Shown: positions 17,188 to 26,170 of the stretch, piece by piece
Position numbering within the stretch: position 1 is the stretch's first letter
How the letters are laid out: every line of letters starts with the position of its first letter
DNA from: Fodinicurvata sp. EGI_FJ10296
Lineage (GTDB): Bacteria; Pseudomonadota; Alphaproteobacteria; DSM-16000; Inquilinaceae
Direction of reading: 5' to 3'
DNA length: 64,000 bases
Assembly: GCF_040712075.1 (NCBI RefSeq)
Contig: NZ_JBFCVL010000005.1
Location: 124,001 to 188,000, forward strand
Notes under the pieces: generated by a model
Told to the model about the DNA's origin: nothing
Database searches by the model: none
What the model saw: only the letters and a program-made list of their open reading frames with translations
Program-made: the position numbers and the translations under genes

Positions 17188-18048
17188 ATGCTTTTCATTG
17201 CCGGCTCCATAATCGTCATAATATGCACCCTCGGCGGCTATGCCGCCATGGGCGGTTATCTCAGTGTTCTATGGCAGCCATTCGAAGTAGTCATCATCTG
17301 TGGCGCGGCGCTTGGGGGGTATGTCATTGCCAACCAGCCTGCCGTGCTCAAGAAAACACTGGGTGCCGTCAAAGAGGCCAGCAAAGGGCAGAGATTCAGC
17401 AAAAAAGACTATGTCGAGCTGCTTAGTCTTCTGTATATGACCTTCAAGCTTTCCAAGACAAAAGGAATGCTGGCGCTTGAGCAGCACATCGAGAACCCCG
17501 AGGAGAGCTCGCTTTTTCAGCAATTCCCCGGTGTTGCGAACAACGAGCAGGCGCTCACTTTCTTGCGGGACTATCTCCGACTCATGTCCCTCGGGACTGA
17601 AGATCCCCATACGCTGGAGGATCTCATGGACGAGGAGATCGAGACCCATCACAAGGAACAGCATCGGCTGTCCCATGCAATGCAGGCTCTGGCAGACACG
17701 CTGCCGGCGCTGGGGATTGTCGCCGCCGTGCTCGGCATCATCAAGACGATGGGGTCGATCACCGAACCGCCAGAAGTGCTGGGTGGCCTTATCGGTGGCG
17801 CCCTTGTCGGCACCTTCCTCGGCGTCTGGCTTTCGTACGGCTTTGCGGCCCCCGTGGCCCGCGCGATGGCCGAACGATACGACGAGGAATCCCGTTATTA
17901 TCAATGCATGAAGGCGGGACTCCTGGCGCATCTCCACGGCTATGCGCCGGCAGTATCCGTGGAATTCGCCCGCAAAGCCCTGTTCCACGATGACCGTCCG
18001 GACTTCTACGAGCTGGAAGAGGCCACGAACGCGCTGCCACCCGCCTGA
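17188..18048 (+). CDS. motA: Flagellar motor stator protein MotA
   Basis: Encodes 286 aa, the usual length. It forms the proton-channel stator ring with MotB in the inner membrane. The N-terminal MLFIAGSIIVIICTLGGY is the family signature. The second transmembrane pair holds DTLPALGIVAAVLGIIKTMG with the conserved prolines, followed by LIGGALVGTFLGVWLSYGF. The large cytoplasmic loop (about 60-170) carries charged residues that contact FliG. AGGTCACAGGCC precedes the ATG. motB follows after 95 nt. No other flagellar genes are nearby, as is common for motAB in Alphaproteobacteria. Confidence 0.96.
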   Translation: MLFIAGSIIVIICTLGGYAAMGGYLSVLWQPFEVVIICGAALGGYVIANQPAVLKKTLGAVKEASKGQRFSKKDYVELLSLLYMTFKLSKTKGMLALEQHIENPEESSLFQQFPGVANNEQALTFLRDYLRLMSLGTEDPHTLEDLMDEEIETHHKEQHRLSHAMQALADTLPALGIVAAVLGIIKTMGSITEPPEVLGGLIGGALVGTFLGVWLSYGFAAPVARAMAERYDEESRYYQCMKAGLLAHLHGYAPAVSVEFARKALFHDDRPDFYELEEATNALPPA

Positions 18049-18143
18049 TCGAGACCACCTGACCCCGATCTCCTGCCCCCGGTCCCGTTGGGGTCATTAA
18101 GGCGCCCCGGCGCGCGAGCAAACAGAACGACGGAGAATTCACG

Positions 18144-19145
18144 GTGGCATCGACTGATCAGCCGGTCATCATCATCAGAAAGAAGAGACGAAAGGCCGCC
18201 GGCGGCGATGGTCACGGCGGTTCGGCGTGGAAGGTCGCCTATGCCGATTTCGTCACCGCCATGATGGCATTCTTTCTGCTGCTCTGGCTGCTGAATGTGA
18301 CCACGGCCGAACAGAAGCAAGGAATCGCCGACTATTTCGACCCGATGGCGGTGTCACAGGGCCAGAGCGGCTCCGGCGGTGTTCTCGGCGGCCTGACCGT
18401 TTCAAGCCCGGGCAATCTGTCGTCACCGAGTTCGCCATTCTCCATGCACGAAAGCCTTCCGGGCCGGCCGGAACCGGCCGACGACAGCAATACCCTGGAC
18501 AGTGGCGCGACGGATGTCGTGGACGAGGATTCCGGCGACCTTTCGTTTCCCGATCTCGCCGACTACGAAGACGAGGTTCGCCGGCTTGAGGGCCGCGAGC
18601 TTACCGAGCAGGAAGTGGCGGATTTCCTGGCCGCCCGTGAACAGGCGCAGTTCGAGCAGGCCGAGCAAATGCTTCGCGACGCCATCGAAGGCGTTCCGGA
18701 ATTGGCGGAACTGGGTGAAAACCTTATGATCGATCAGACCCCTGAAGGGCTGCGAATTCAGATCGTGGACCAGGACCAGTATTCGATGTTCCCAAGTGGG
18801 AGTGCGGATCTGCTGCCCCGTTCGCGCCGACTGATGGAGATGGTCGGTCAGGCCATCCGGGGCCTGCCCAACGATGTTTCAGTCCGCGGCCATACCGACG
18901 GCACACCCTTCGCCGATGGATCACAGTACGACAACTGGGAGCTTTCTGCAGACCGCGCGAATGCCAGCCGACGGGCCCTGGTCGATTCGGGAATGGAAAG
19001 CCAGCGGGTCGCAAACGTCGTCGGGAAGGCCGACACCGATCACCTGTTTCCCGACGAACCCGAAGGAGCACAGAATCGCCGGATCTCGATCATACTTCTC
19101 CGCGAAGCGCCTCTCCTTCAGTCAAGCGTGTCGGCGGAGGAATGA
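18144..19145 (+). CDS. motB: Flagellar motor stator protein MotB
   Basis: Encodes 333 aa with a GTG start at 18144 (GGAG upstream). A basic N-terminus is followed by a single transmembrane helix containing the proton-carrying aspartate in AYADFVTAMMAFFLL (D35). A Gly/Ser-rich and acidic linker (about 75-190) leads to the OmpA-like peptidoglycan-binding domain (about 195-325, SVRGHTDGTPFADGSQYDNW and NRRISIILL). It anchors the stator to the cell wall. The linker is acidic and repetitive (EQ-rich stretch around 150-175). Confidence 0.95.
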   Translation: MASTDQPVIIIRKKRRKAAGGDGHGGSAWKVAYADFVTAMMAFFLLLWLLNVTTAEQKQGIADYFDPMAVSQGQSGSGGVLGGLTVSSPGNLSSPSSPFSMHESLPGRPEPADDSNTLDSGATDVVDEDSGDLSFPDLADYEDEVRRLEGRELTEQEVADFLAAREQAQFEQAEQMLRDAIEGVPELAELGENLMIDQTPEGLRIQIVDQDQYSMFPSGSADLLPRSRRLMEMVGQAIRGLPNDVSVRGHTDGTPFADGSQYDNWELSADRANASRRALVDSGMESQRVANVVGKADTDHLFPDEPEGAQNRRISIILLREAPLLQSSVSAEE

Positions 19146-19302
19146 TGATTGCGGGTCCATGAGACCAGTTCGTCGGAGGCCGGTTCAGCGAGTGGCCGAG
19201 CGATGAACTTCCTGCCAAGGGTTGCCGAAGGTGTCATCACTGTCGTTAAATGATAGTGAAAGATGACATATCTCAGGTCCCTGCCTCAGGAGGCTCAGCA
19301 AC

Positions 19303-20781
19303 GTGGCATCCAGTCAGTCCGGTTCCCCCGGCAGCGCCTACCCGTCAGACTCCCTGTTTCTCCGGTATGACGCCGGAGGCTTTTTCGACGAACTATTGAG
19401 CCATACCGAAGGCCGCACGCCGATTCCTGCGACAGTCAGAGAACGGCTCTGCCGCTTCACGATCGAGGATCTTCGCGTCAGGTCCGAGGAAGCGTCGCGG
19501 GAACTTTATAATCTCGGCATTACCTTTCTGGTATTTTCCGAGAGTGGCAGCGAAGACCGGATCCTGCCATTCGATGTCGTCCCGCGACTGATACCAAGCA
19601 CGGAATGGACCGTCCTGGAGGCTGGCGTCAAACAGCGTGTCGCCGCCATCAACTGCTTTCTGAAGGACATCTATAACGATCAGAAGATTCTGAAGGACGG
19701 CGTCGTGCCTGCCGATCTGGTGCTCGGTCATAAGGCCTATCGAAAGGCAATGGTCGGCTTGTCGCTTCCGTTTGACACTTATGCCCACGTCGCAGGCGTT
19801 GACATCATCCGTGATCAGCAGGGCGAATTCCGCGTTCTTGAAGACAACGCGCGGGTACCGTCGGGCGTTTCCTACGTCGTTGAAAACCGCCAGATGATGC
19901 AACGGATCCTGCCGGAATTGATTGACCGGCTGCCCGTCCGGCCCGTCGACAGCTATGGCCTTCGTCTTCGCAGTGCTCTGTCGGAACTGGCGCCCGGCGG
20001 CGTGTCGGAGCCGAGCGTCGTTCTGCTATCGCCTGGCAGTTACAACTCGGCCTATTTCGAGCACGTATTCCTGGCGCGCGAAATGGGTGTACCGCTGGTG
20101 GAAGGCAACGACCTGTTTGTCGAAAACGATCACGTCTATATGCGCACGATCGAAGGCCCCGCCCGTGTCGACGCCATTTATCGACGTCTCGATGACGATT
20201 TTCTCGATCCGACCGTGTTCCGAAGCGACAGTCTGCTGGGGGTTCCAGGTCTGGTGGCGGCCTATGCCAAGGGCAACATCGCTATCGCCAATGCCATCGG
20301 CACCGGCGTCGCGGACGACAAGGCGGTTTATGCCTATATGCCGCGGATCATCAAATATTTCCTCGATGAAGAGCCGATCATCCAGAATGTCGAGACGAAT
20401 ATCTGCCGGGAAAAGGACGGCCTTGCCTATACGCTGGACAACCTGGAATCACTGGTCGTCAAACCGGTCGGCGAGGCCGGCGGCTACGGGATCACGATCG
20501 GACCGCAAGCCACACGCGCGCAGCTCGACGCCTGCCGCGACTCCATAAAGGCGAACCCGGCGAATTACATCAGTCAGCCGGTAATCGGCCTGTCCGTCTG
20601 TCCGACCCTGACACCGGATGGCATGGAGCCCCGCCATGTCGATTTCCGGCCCTTCGCCGTGACGGGTCGGGATACCTGGGTGCTGCCTGGCGGCCTCACG
20701 CGCGTGGCGCTGCAGAAAGGCCGACTGATCGTCAATTCGTCCCAAGGGGGCGGCTCCAAGGACACGTGGGTACTAGGGTAG
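19303..20781 (+). CDS. Circularly permuted ATP-grasp type 2 protein
   Basis: Encodes 492 aa; GTG start at 19303 directly behind AGGAGG. It has the DUF404/DUF407 signature: FLKDIYNDQKILKDGVVP, HVAGVDIIRDQQGEFRVLEDNARVPSGVSYVVENR, and the C-terminal PVGEAGGYGI and GGLTRVAL. These belong to circularly permuted ATP-grasp ligases, presumed to form amide bonds in an unknown peptide-like product. It sits 8 nt upstream of an alpha-E protein, its usual partner. The transglutaminase-like and proteasome-like genes that often follow in other genomes are absent here. No product is known. Confidence 0.9.
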   Translation: MASSQSGSPGSAYPSDSLFLRYDAGGFFDELLSHTEGRTPIPATVRERLCRFTIEDLRVRSEEASRELYNLGITFLVFSESGSEDRILPFDVVPRLIPSTEWTVLEAGVKQRVAAINCFLKDIYNDQKILKDGVVPADLVLGHKAYRKAMVGLSLPFDTYAHVAGVDIIRDQQGEFRVLEDNARVPSGVSYVVENRQMMQRILPELIDRLPVRPVDSYGLRLRSALSELAPGGVSEPSVVLLSPGSYNSAYFEHVFLAREMGVPLVEGNDLFVENDHVYMRTIEGPARVDAIYRRLDDDFLDPTVFRSDSLLGVPGLVAAYAKGNIAIANAIGTGVADDKAVYAYMPRIIKYFLDEEPIIQNVETNICREKDGLAYTLDNLESLVVKPVGEAGGYGITIGPQATRAQLDACRDSIKANPANYISQPVIGLSVCPTLTPDGMEPRHVDFRPFAVTGRDTWVLPGGLTRVALQKGRLIVNSSQGGGSKDTWVLG

Positions 20782-20789
20782 GAATCAAA

Positions 20790-21782
20790 ATGACACTGCT
20801 GCTATCCCGCTACGCCGACGCCGCCTTCTGGCTCGCCCGCTACATCGAGCGCGCCGAAAATGCGGCAAGGCTGATCGACGTGAACGAAACCTTCGCACAA
20901 GACGATTCAGGCAATCACAACTGGGCGTCGATCATCGAGATCAACGCGGACATGGAAAGGTTCAACGCCCTCCATGACGAGGTATCGAGCCAGTCGGTCC
21001 TGCACTTCACGATCCTGGAAGAGACCAACCCCGATTCGATCCTGAATGCTGTTCGCAACGCGCGCCGCAATGCCCGGACTCTCCGGCCGATGATCAGCAC
21101 GGAAATGTGGTCGCATGTGAACATATTCCATGGCCGCGTCAACCGTCTGACGCATGCCGATCTGGAACTGGGTCGGCTCAATCGGCTCTGCTCTTTCGTC
21201 AAGGAAAGCTGCCAGGCTCATGCCGGTGTCGTCGAAGGCACCCTGCACCGGGACGAGGCCTGGTATTTCTATCAGATCGGGAGGCACCTGGAGCGTGCCG
21301 ATCAGAGCACGCGCCTGCTCGACATCAAATTCCACCTCTTGACCAGCGGCGACCCTGCATCCGGCGATGCATCGGAAAGCCGGCAGTGGAACGCGGTGCT
21401 GCGCTCGGCGGCGGGTTACCACGCATTCCGCCGCATCCATATGCGCGGCATGAACCCGCTCGATGTCGCGACATTCCTCATCCACTCCCCGGACTTCCCG
21501 AGATCCGTGGCGCTGAATGTCACAGCCATGGCAGAGTTGCTAACACGTCTGCGGTCGCGGTTCAGATTGCGGCGCGGGACAGCTGCCATGGAGCGGCTGG
21601 ACGAGATTCAGGCTGCGTTATTGGAGCGGACGACGAGCGAACGGATCGATTTCGGCCTGAACGATTTTCTCGACTGGCTTCAGCGGCAATTCTCTGCCTT
21701 GACGACCGATCTTGGCGAAGCCTATTTCGGATATGCGCCCGCTGCGGCGAATCAGAGCCAGGCCACGCAGCGATCAGCGTGA
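20790..21782 (+). CDS. Alpha-E domain-containing protein (DUF403)
   Basis: About 330 aa from ATG 20790, which has AGGAATCAAA upstream. The in-frame start at 20766 would overlap the ATP-grasp gene and lacks this signal. The opening LLLSRYADAAFWLARYIERAENAARLIDV is the family signature. The protein is nearly all alpha-helical, with WYFYQIGRHLERADQSTRLLD in the middle. It is the standard partner of the circularly permuted ATP-grasp protein. Its role is unknown; it may bind or modify the peptide-like substrate. The tail ends in a short Ala/Gln-rich segment. Confidence 0.9.
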   Translation: MTLLLSRYADAAFWLARYIERAENAARLIDVNETFAQDDSGNHNWASIIEINADMERFNALHDEVSSQSVLHFTILEETNPDSILNAVRNARRNARTLRPMISTEMWSHVNIFHGRVNRLTHADLELGRLNRLCSFVKESCQAHAGVVEGTLHRDEAWYFYQIGRHLERADQSTRLLDIKFHLLTSGDPASGDASESRQWNAVLRSAAGYHAFRRIHMRGMNPLDVATFLIHSPDFPRSVALNVTAMAELLTRLRSRFRLRRGTAAMERLDEIQAALLERTTSERIDFGLNDFLDWLQRQFSALTTDLGEAYFGYAPAAANQSQATQRSA

Positions 21783-21833
21783 TACGGGATACTTTCGGGT
21801 GGCACATCTGCCCGGTGAATCGCAAGGCCAAGA

Positions 21834-22580
21834 ATGTCGAATATCCGCAATCTACAACGGTCGATACAGTTTTTCCACCGCTCCGGTCCGATGGGATGCC
21901 CGTATCTCGAAGGCCGGGTCGAACGGAAGCTGTTCACGCGGCTTCCCGCTGATCCCGTCGTAGCGCAACGGCTGAATGCCGACCTTTCGAAGGCCGGCTT
22001 CCGGCGCAGTCACGACATACTCTACAAACCGATCTGCGACCGATGCTCTGCCTGCGTTCCGGTTAGAATCCCCGTCCGCCGTTTTCAGGCGACCAGGTCA
22101 ATTCGCCGGATCCAGCGGGCCAACGTCGATCTGGTGGTTTCCGCTTGCGCGCCCATTGCCGGCGAAGAAGATTTTTCACTCTTCCGCCGGTATCAGAAGG
22201 CGCGGCATCCCGATAGCGACATGGCGCATATGTCGGAGTCTGACTATCAGGCTATGGTCGAAGAAGGGAGCGCGGGCACGGTCGTCTTTCAGTTTCGACA
22301 GAAGGGCGGGGCAAAAGACGGCACTCTCGCTGGCGTGATGATCTCCGACCGTTTGGACGACGGATATTCCGCCGTCTACAGCTTCTTCGAAGCCGACGGA
22401 ACGCGCGAGGGTCTGGGAACGATGATGATCGTAGCGTTGATCGAACAAGCCCGTGATGAAGGTCTGGACAATGTCTATCTTGGGTACTGGATCGAACAAT
22501 CCCGGAAGATGGCCTACAAGGTGCGATTCAAACCGGTGGAATATCTGACGTCGGACGGCTGGCGCGAACAAAACTCATAG
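21834..22580 (+). CDS. bpt: Aspartate/glutamate leucyltransferase (Bpt)
   Basis: Encodes 248 aa. It transfers leucine from leucyl-tRNA onto proteins with N-terminal Asp or Glu, marking them for ClpS/ClpAP in the bacterial N-degron pathway. The N-terminal cysteine cluster is MGCPYLEGR and ICDRCSACVPVRIPV. The C-terminal GNAT-like half shows GVMISDRLDDGYSAVYSFF and GLDNVYLGYWIEQSRKMAYK, the ATE/Bpt hallmark. It follows the ATP-grasp/alpha-E pair by 51 nt on the same strand but has no evident functional link to it. Confidence 0.92.
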   Translation: MSNIRNLQRSIQFFHRSGPMGCPYLEGRVERKLFTRLPADPVVAQRLNADLSKAGFRRSHDILYKPICDRCSACVPVRIPVRRFQATRSIRRIQRANVDLVVSACAPIAGEEDFSLFRRYQKARHPDSDMAHMSESDYQAMVEEGSAGTVVFQFRQKGGAKDGTLAGVMISDRLDDGYSAVYSFFEADGTREGLGTMMIVALIEQARDEGLDNVYLGYWIEQSRKMAYKVRFKPVEYLTSDGWREQNS

Positions 22581-22639
22581 CGAACTATCAGTTTCGCTCG
22601 TGCCGTTGCCGTCCCAGTGACTCTTGAGCCCACTTTTTC

Positions 22640-23698
22640 CTATTGCTGCGCTTCTTCTTCCTCATCGGCAGCGGTAACATCGTTATCGTTTCCAGCCTCT
22701 GCTTCAGCGGCGGGCTCGTTTGTGTCTTCGATGGCCTCTTCAAGGTCGTCGCGCTGTGCGCGCAGTGCCTCAAGGTCCGCCTGGACGGTATCGATATTCT
22801 CCAGCAACTCCCGATATTCGTTGCCGGTTGACTCCATGGTCGTTTCGAGATTCTCCCGGTTCTCTATCATCGACTCGATCTCCGCCTGGAGACTGTCGCG
22901 GCCCGAGGTAAGTTCGGAGAGTTCGGATTGCAGCGCATCGAGGTCGGACCGTGTTTCCTCAAGCTCCGCTGCGGCGGCGTCGCGCTCGCTGGTAAGGGCT
23001 TCGACTTCTTCGGTTAAGTCGTCCCGCTCCTGGCGAAGACCAGCGAGGGTTTCTTCGAGTTCCTCGATCGAGGCAACACCCTCGGCGGCCTCGCTGAGAT
23101 CGGCCTCGAGCCGGGCAATGGTATCGTCCCGCTCGCTCAGCGCTGATTCGAGTTCGGAGGCATTCTCCGTTGTAGCCGAAAGTTCGGCTTCCAGCGCCTC
23201 GACCTGCTCATCTCCGGCTGTGATTTCCGATTCCAGAGACGAAATCGTCTCCTGGGCAGCCGAAAGTTCGGCCTCGATAGCCTCTACGCGCTCATCGCGA
23301 TCGGCGATCTCCGGCTCAAGCGATGCAACGGATTCTTGTGCCGCGGAAAGCTCGGATTCCAGTTCGGCGATGCGTTCATCGCGCGCTTCCAGATCCGTTG
23401 TTAGCGAGCCGACTTCTTCCTCCAGAGCGGCCGCTTCGGTCTGCAGTGCCTCCGCATCGACACCGGTCTCCTGGAGTTCAGCGAGTTCTGCGTTGGCGGC
23501 TTCGAGCTGTCCGCGCACATCAGCCAGTTGTGCCTGCGCGGACGTCGCTTCTTCCTCTGCGGTGCCGGCGGTATTGCCCATATAGATGGCCGTGATGATG
23601 GCAATCACCGCCACGCCGCCAAGCGCATAGGAAACCATTTTTGCCCGGCTCACTTTCGATTCGGCATCCGAAGCGGATGTCGCGTTCCGATCGCTCAC
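22640..23698 (-). CDS. Membrane-anchored long coiled-coil protein with 28-residue repeats
   Basis: Encodes 352 aa; GTG start at 23698 behind AGGGAG. A short charged cytoplasmic tail is followed by one transmembrane helix (about 21-41). Then comes an almost unbroken acidic coiled coil (about 50-325) and an acidic disordered tail. Residues 116-143, 144-171 and 172-199 are tandem 28-residue units (four heptads each) beginning ELSA; a fourth, weaker unit follows. I recognise no family. The cell-envelope side is uncertain; the positive patch before the helix suggests an external coil. It lies 12 nt downstream of parC, so it is probably cotranscribed with it. Confidence 0.75.
   Translation of the reverse strand: MSDRNATSASDAESKVSRAKMVSYALGGVAVIAIITAIYMGNTAGTAEEEATSAQAQLADVRGQLEAANAELAELQETGVDAEALQTEAAALEEEVGSLTTDLEARDERIAELESELSAAQESVASLEPEIADRDERVEAIEAELSAAQETISSLESEITAGDEQVEALEAELSATTENASELESALSERDDTIARLEADLSEAAEGVASIEELEETLAGLRQERDDLTEEVEALTSERDAAAAELEETRSDLDALQSELSELTSGRDSLQAEIESMIENRENLETTMESTGNEYRELLENIDTVQADLEALRAQRDDLEEAIEDTNEPAAEAEAGNDNDVTAADEEEEAQQ
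23102..23353 (-). repeat. Three tandem 84-nt coding repeats
   Basis: These encode the 28-residue units of the coiled-coil protein (residues 116-199). The amino-acid units are similar but not identical: ELSAAQESVASLEPE, ELSAAQETISSLESE, ELSATTENASELESA. This indicates older duplication rather than recent slippage. Confidence 0.75.
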
Positions 23699-23710
23699 AA
23701 TATGTCTCCC

Positions 23711-26107
23711 TTAGTTGAACCCGTTTACCGACGAAAAGCCTTTGGGCCGCAATCGGCCGGCACCTGCACGGGCACCGCGATAGCCGAGCAAATCCTGCCC
23801 CGCCAGGGTGCGCCGCCCCCATTTCAAACCCTCTGCGTCATTGAATGTTTTCAAATCCAGCAGCTTGCCTTCTTTGTACTTCTGAAGAATCACGCCCCGC
23901 CCCTTGGCCATTTCGGGCACCTCGGACAGCGAAAACACGAGCAGTTTATGGTTCGTGCCCAAAAGCGCGATCATATCGCCGGACACGGGCTTACATACCA
24001 TGGCGGTGGCACCTTTCCCCGGAGAAAGCACCTGCCGCCCAGCCTTGGTCTGCGCGAGGGTTTCGGACTGCGAGACGATGAATCCCCGGCCGTCATCCGC
24101 CGCGACGATCAGCTTCACTTCCGGATCGTATACGAAGACCGTGACGACTTCCGAGTCGTTCGGCATATCGACACTCAGGCGCAAGGGCTCGCCAAAGCCT
24201 CGGCCGCGCGGTAGCTTGTCGGCCGCTATCGAATAGAAGCGACCGGTCGACGCCATGATCTGCACCTTGTCGGTCGTCTGGCAGCGCAGAACGAATCGTT
24301 CGCTATCGCCTTCCTTGTACTTGACCTCGGTCGGGTCGGCCTGGTGCCCCTTTACCGACCGGATCCAGCCCTGCGTCGACAGGAATACCGTGATCGGTTC
24401 CCGCTCGATGAAGGCCTCGATCGGCACGGTCGTACCGGTCGGGGCCGAGCCGATGACCGTTCTGCGTCGCCCGAGCTCGGTCTCGGATCCGAAACGCGTT
24501 CGAATATCCGCCAACTCGTCGCGGATGCGCTGCCAGCGCAATGCTCCCTCGGCAAGGAGCGCCTCAAGTTCGGCGCGTTCAGCCGACAGTTTGTCGTGCT
24601 CGCGCCTGATCTCGATTTCCTCAAGCTTTCGCAATGCCCGCAGGCGCATGTTCAGGATCGCTTCGGCCTGCATATCCGTCAGTGCGAACGCGGCAATCAG
24701 CCCGGCCTTTGCGTCGTCTTCCTCCCGGATGATCCGGATGACCTCATCGAGATTGAGAAAGGCGATCAAATAGCCGTCCAGCACGGCAAGTCGGTCGAGG
24801 ATCTTGGCCAACCGATGGCGGCTGCGTCGCACGAGGACGGTGTGGCGGTGAACCAGGAAAGCCTGCAGCGCCTCCTTGATGCCCATGATGCGGGGGACGC
24901 CATGCGCATCGAGAACGTTCAGGTTGACGCCGAATCGCGTCTCCAGATCTGTCTTGCGGTACAGATGTTCCATGAGCACGTCGGGGTCGACGTTTCGGCT
25001 TTTCGGTTCGAGCACCAGCCGAACGTCGTCGGCCGATTCGTCCCGGACGTCGTTGAGAAGCGGCAAGTGACGGCCGTTTATCAGGTCGGCGATCTTCTCG
25101 ATCAGTTTGGCCTTGGGCACCTGATAGGGGATCTCGTAGACGACGATGATATAGGTGCCCTGCCCTGTCTTCTCGACGGACCATCGCGCCCGCAGCCGCA
25201 ACGAGCCGCGCCCCGTCCGATAGGTCTCGGTTATGGTCTCGGCTGTCTCGACCAGTTCGCCGCCGGTCGGAAAATCGGGCCCCGGCATCAGGGCGGCCAA
25301 CTCGCCCACGGTCACGGGATCCGCCGTCATGGGCAGGCCGGGATTGGCCGGCAGCGACGGCGGCGGGGCTCCAGGCTCCTCGCCCTCGCCTTCAGCCGGC
25401 ACCGCCTCAGGATCGACGTTGGGATCGTCATTGTTCGCCGGCGGCTGCTCCGGACGTCCGGCTCCCGCTACGTCGGAACGGTCGATAAGCAGCGTCAGGG
25501 CCGCGCATAGCTCGCCGACATTGTGCGGGGGAATGTTCGTGGCCATGCCGACCGCAATTCCCTGCGCGCCGTTCGCCAGCAGATTGGGGACACTGGCCGG
25601 CAGAACGAGCGGCTCCCGGCCTTCCTCGTCGTATGTCGGTCGGAAGTCGACCGCGTCCTCGTCGATTCCATCGAGCAGCGCCTGCGCGAACGCGGTCAGC
25701 CGGGCCTCCGTATACCGCATGGCGGCGGCATTATCGCCGTCGATGTTGCCGAAATTGCCCTGGCCATCGACCAGCGGGTACCGGACCGAAAATGGCTGCG
25801 CCAGGCGGACAAGAGCTTCATAGACGGATTGATCGCCATGGGGATGGTATTGGCCGATCACGTCGCCGACGACGCGGGCGCATTTCTTGGGTGCCGTCGC
25901 CGGATCCAGCTTCAGCTGACGCATGGCATAAAGCAGTCGCCGATGCACCGGCTTGAGGCCGTCGCGCACATCCGGCAGCGACCTGGCGGTGATGGTCGAC
26001 AGCGCGTAACTCAGATACCGGTCACCGAGGGCCTTGGCGAATCCGATCGGGACGATTCGTCCGTCGCCGGGATCGTCGCCGTCGCTTCCGGGTGCTCCGT
26101 CATTCAT
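23711..26107 (-). CDS. parC: DNA topoisomerase IV subunit A
   Basis: Encodes 798 aa. With ParE it decatenates replicated chromosomes. The breakage-reunion domain has [18 protein letters not shown], a [18 protein letters not shown] helix and the catalytic tyrosine in AMRYTEARL (Y132). The C-terminal part carries degenerate beta-pinwheel blades without the GyrA box, and with the short length this supports ParC over GyrA. A Pro/Glu/Asp-rich insert of about 50 residues (about 211-264) interrupts the segment between LIDR and [11 protein letters not shown], where E. coli ParC has only about 8 residues. A 15-nt tandem repeat lies just before the start. Confidence 0.95.
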   Translation of the reverse strand: MNDGAPGSDGDDPGDGRIVPIGFAKALGDRYLSYALSTITARSLPDVRDGLKPVHRRLLYAMRQLKLDPATAPKKCARVVGDVIGQYHPHGDQSVYEALVRLAQPFSVRYPLVDGQGNFGNIDGDNAAAMRYTEARLTAFAQALLDGIDEDAVDFRPTYDEEGREPLVLPASVPNLLANGAQGIAVGMATNIPPHNVGELCAALTLLIDRSDVAGAGRPEQPPANNDDPNVDPEAVPAEGEGEEPGAPPPSLPANPGLPMTADPVTVGELAALMPGPDFPTGGELVETAETITETYRTGRGSLRLRARWSVEKTGQGTYIIVVYEIPYQVPKAKLIEKIADLINGRHLPLLNDVRDESADDVRLVLEPKSRNVDPDVLMEHLYRKTDLETRFGVNLNVLDAHGVPRIMGIKEALQAFLVHRHTVLVRRSRHRLAKILDRLAVLDGYLIAFLNLDEVIRIIREEDDAKAGLIAAFALTDMQAEAILNMRLRALRKLEEIEIRREHDKLSAERAELEALLAEGALRWQRIRDELADIRTRFGSETELGRRRTVIGSAPTGTTVPIEAFIEREPITVFLSTQGWIRSVKGHQADPTEVKYKEGDSERFVLRCQTTDKVQIMASTGRFYSIAADKLPRGRGFGEPLRLSVDMPNDSEVVTVFVYDPEVKLIVAADDGRGFIVSQSETLAQTKAGRQVLSPGKGATAMVCKPVSGDMIALLGTNHKLLVFSLSEVPEMAKGRGVILQKYKEGKLLDLKTFNDAEGLKWGRRTLAGQDLLGYRGARAGAGRLRPKGFSSVNGFN

Positions 26108-26118
26108 GCTGTCATTCC

Positions 26119-26153
26119 ACTCGCTTCCAGTTCACTCGCTTCCAGTTCACTCG
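26119..26153. repeat. Tandem 15-nt repeat between recO and parC
   Basis: ACTCGCTTCCAGTTC occurs twice (26119-26133 and 26134-26148) and ACTCG begins a third copy. It is intergenic, about 12-46 nt upstream of the parC start. Read on the coding strand, each unit contains GGAAGCGAG, so the repeat multiplies ribosome-binding-like purine tracts. Confidence 0.85.
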
Positions 26154-26170
26154 TGCGTTGGCCGGGATTC

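Noticed and set aside
22617-23585. 322-codon serine-rich open frame on the + strand
   Set aside because: It is the antisense of the coiled-coil gene; the Ser richness comes from reading its Glu/Ala/Leu codons backwards. No family features.
26119-26153. Tandem repeat as a CRISPR fragment
   Set aside because: Units are directly adjacent with no spacers, and no cas genes are nearby.
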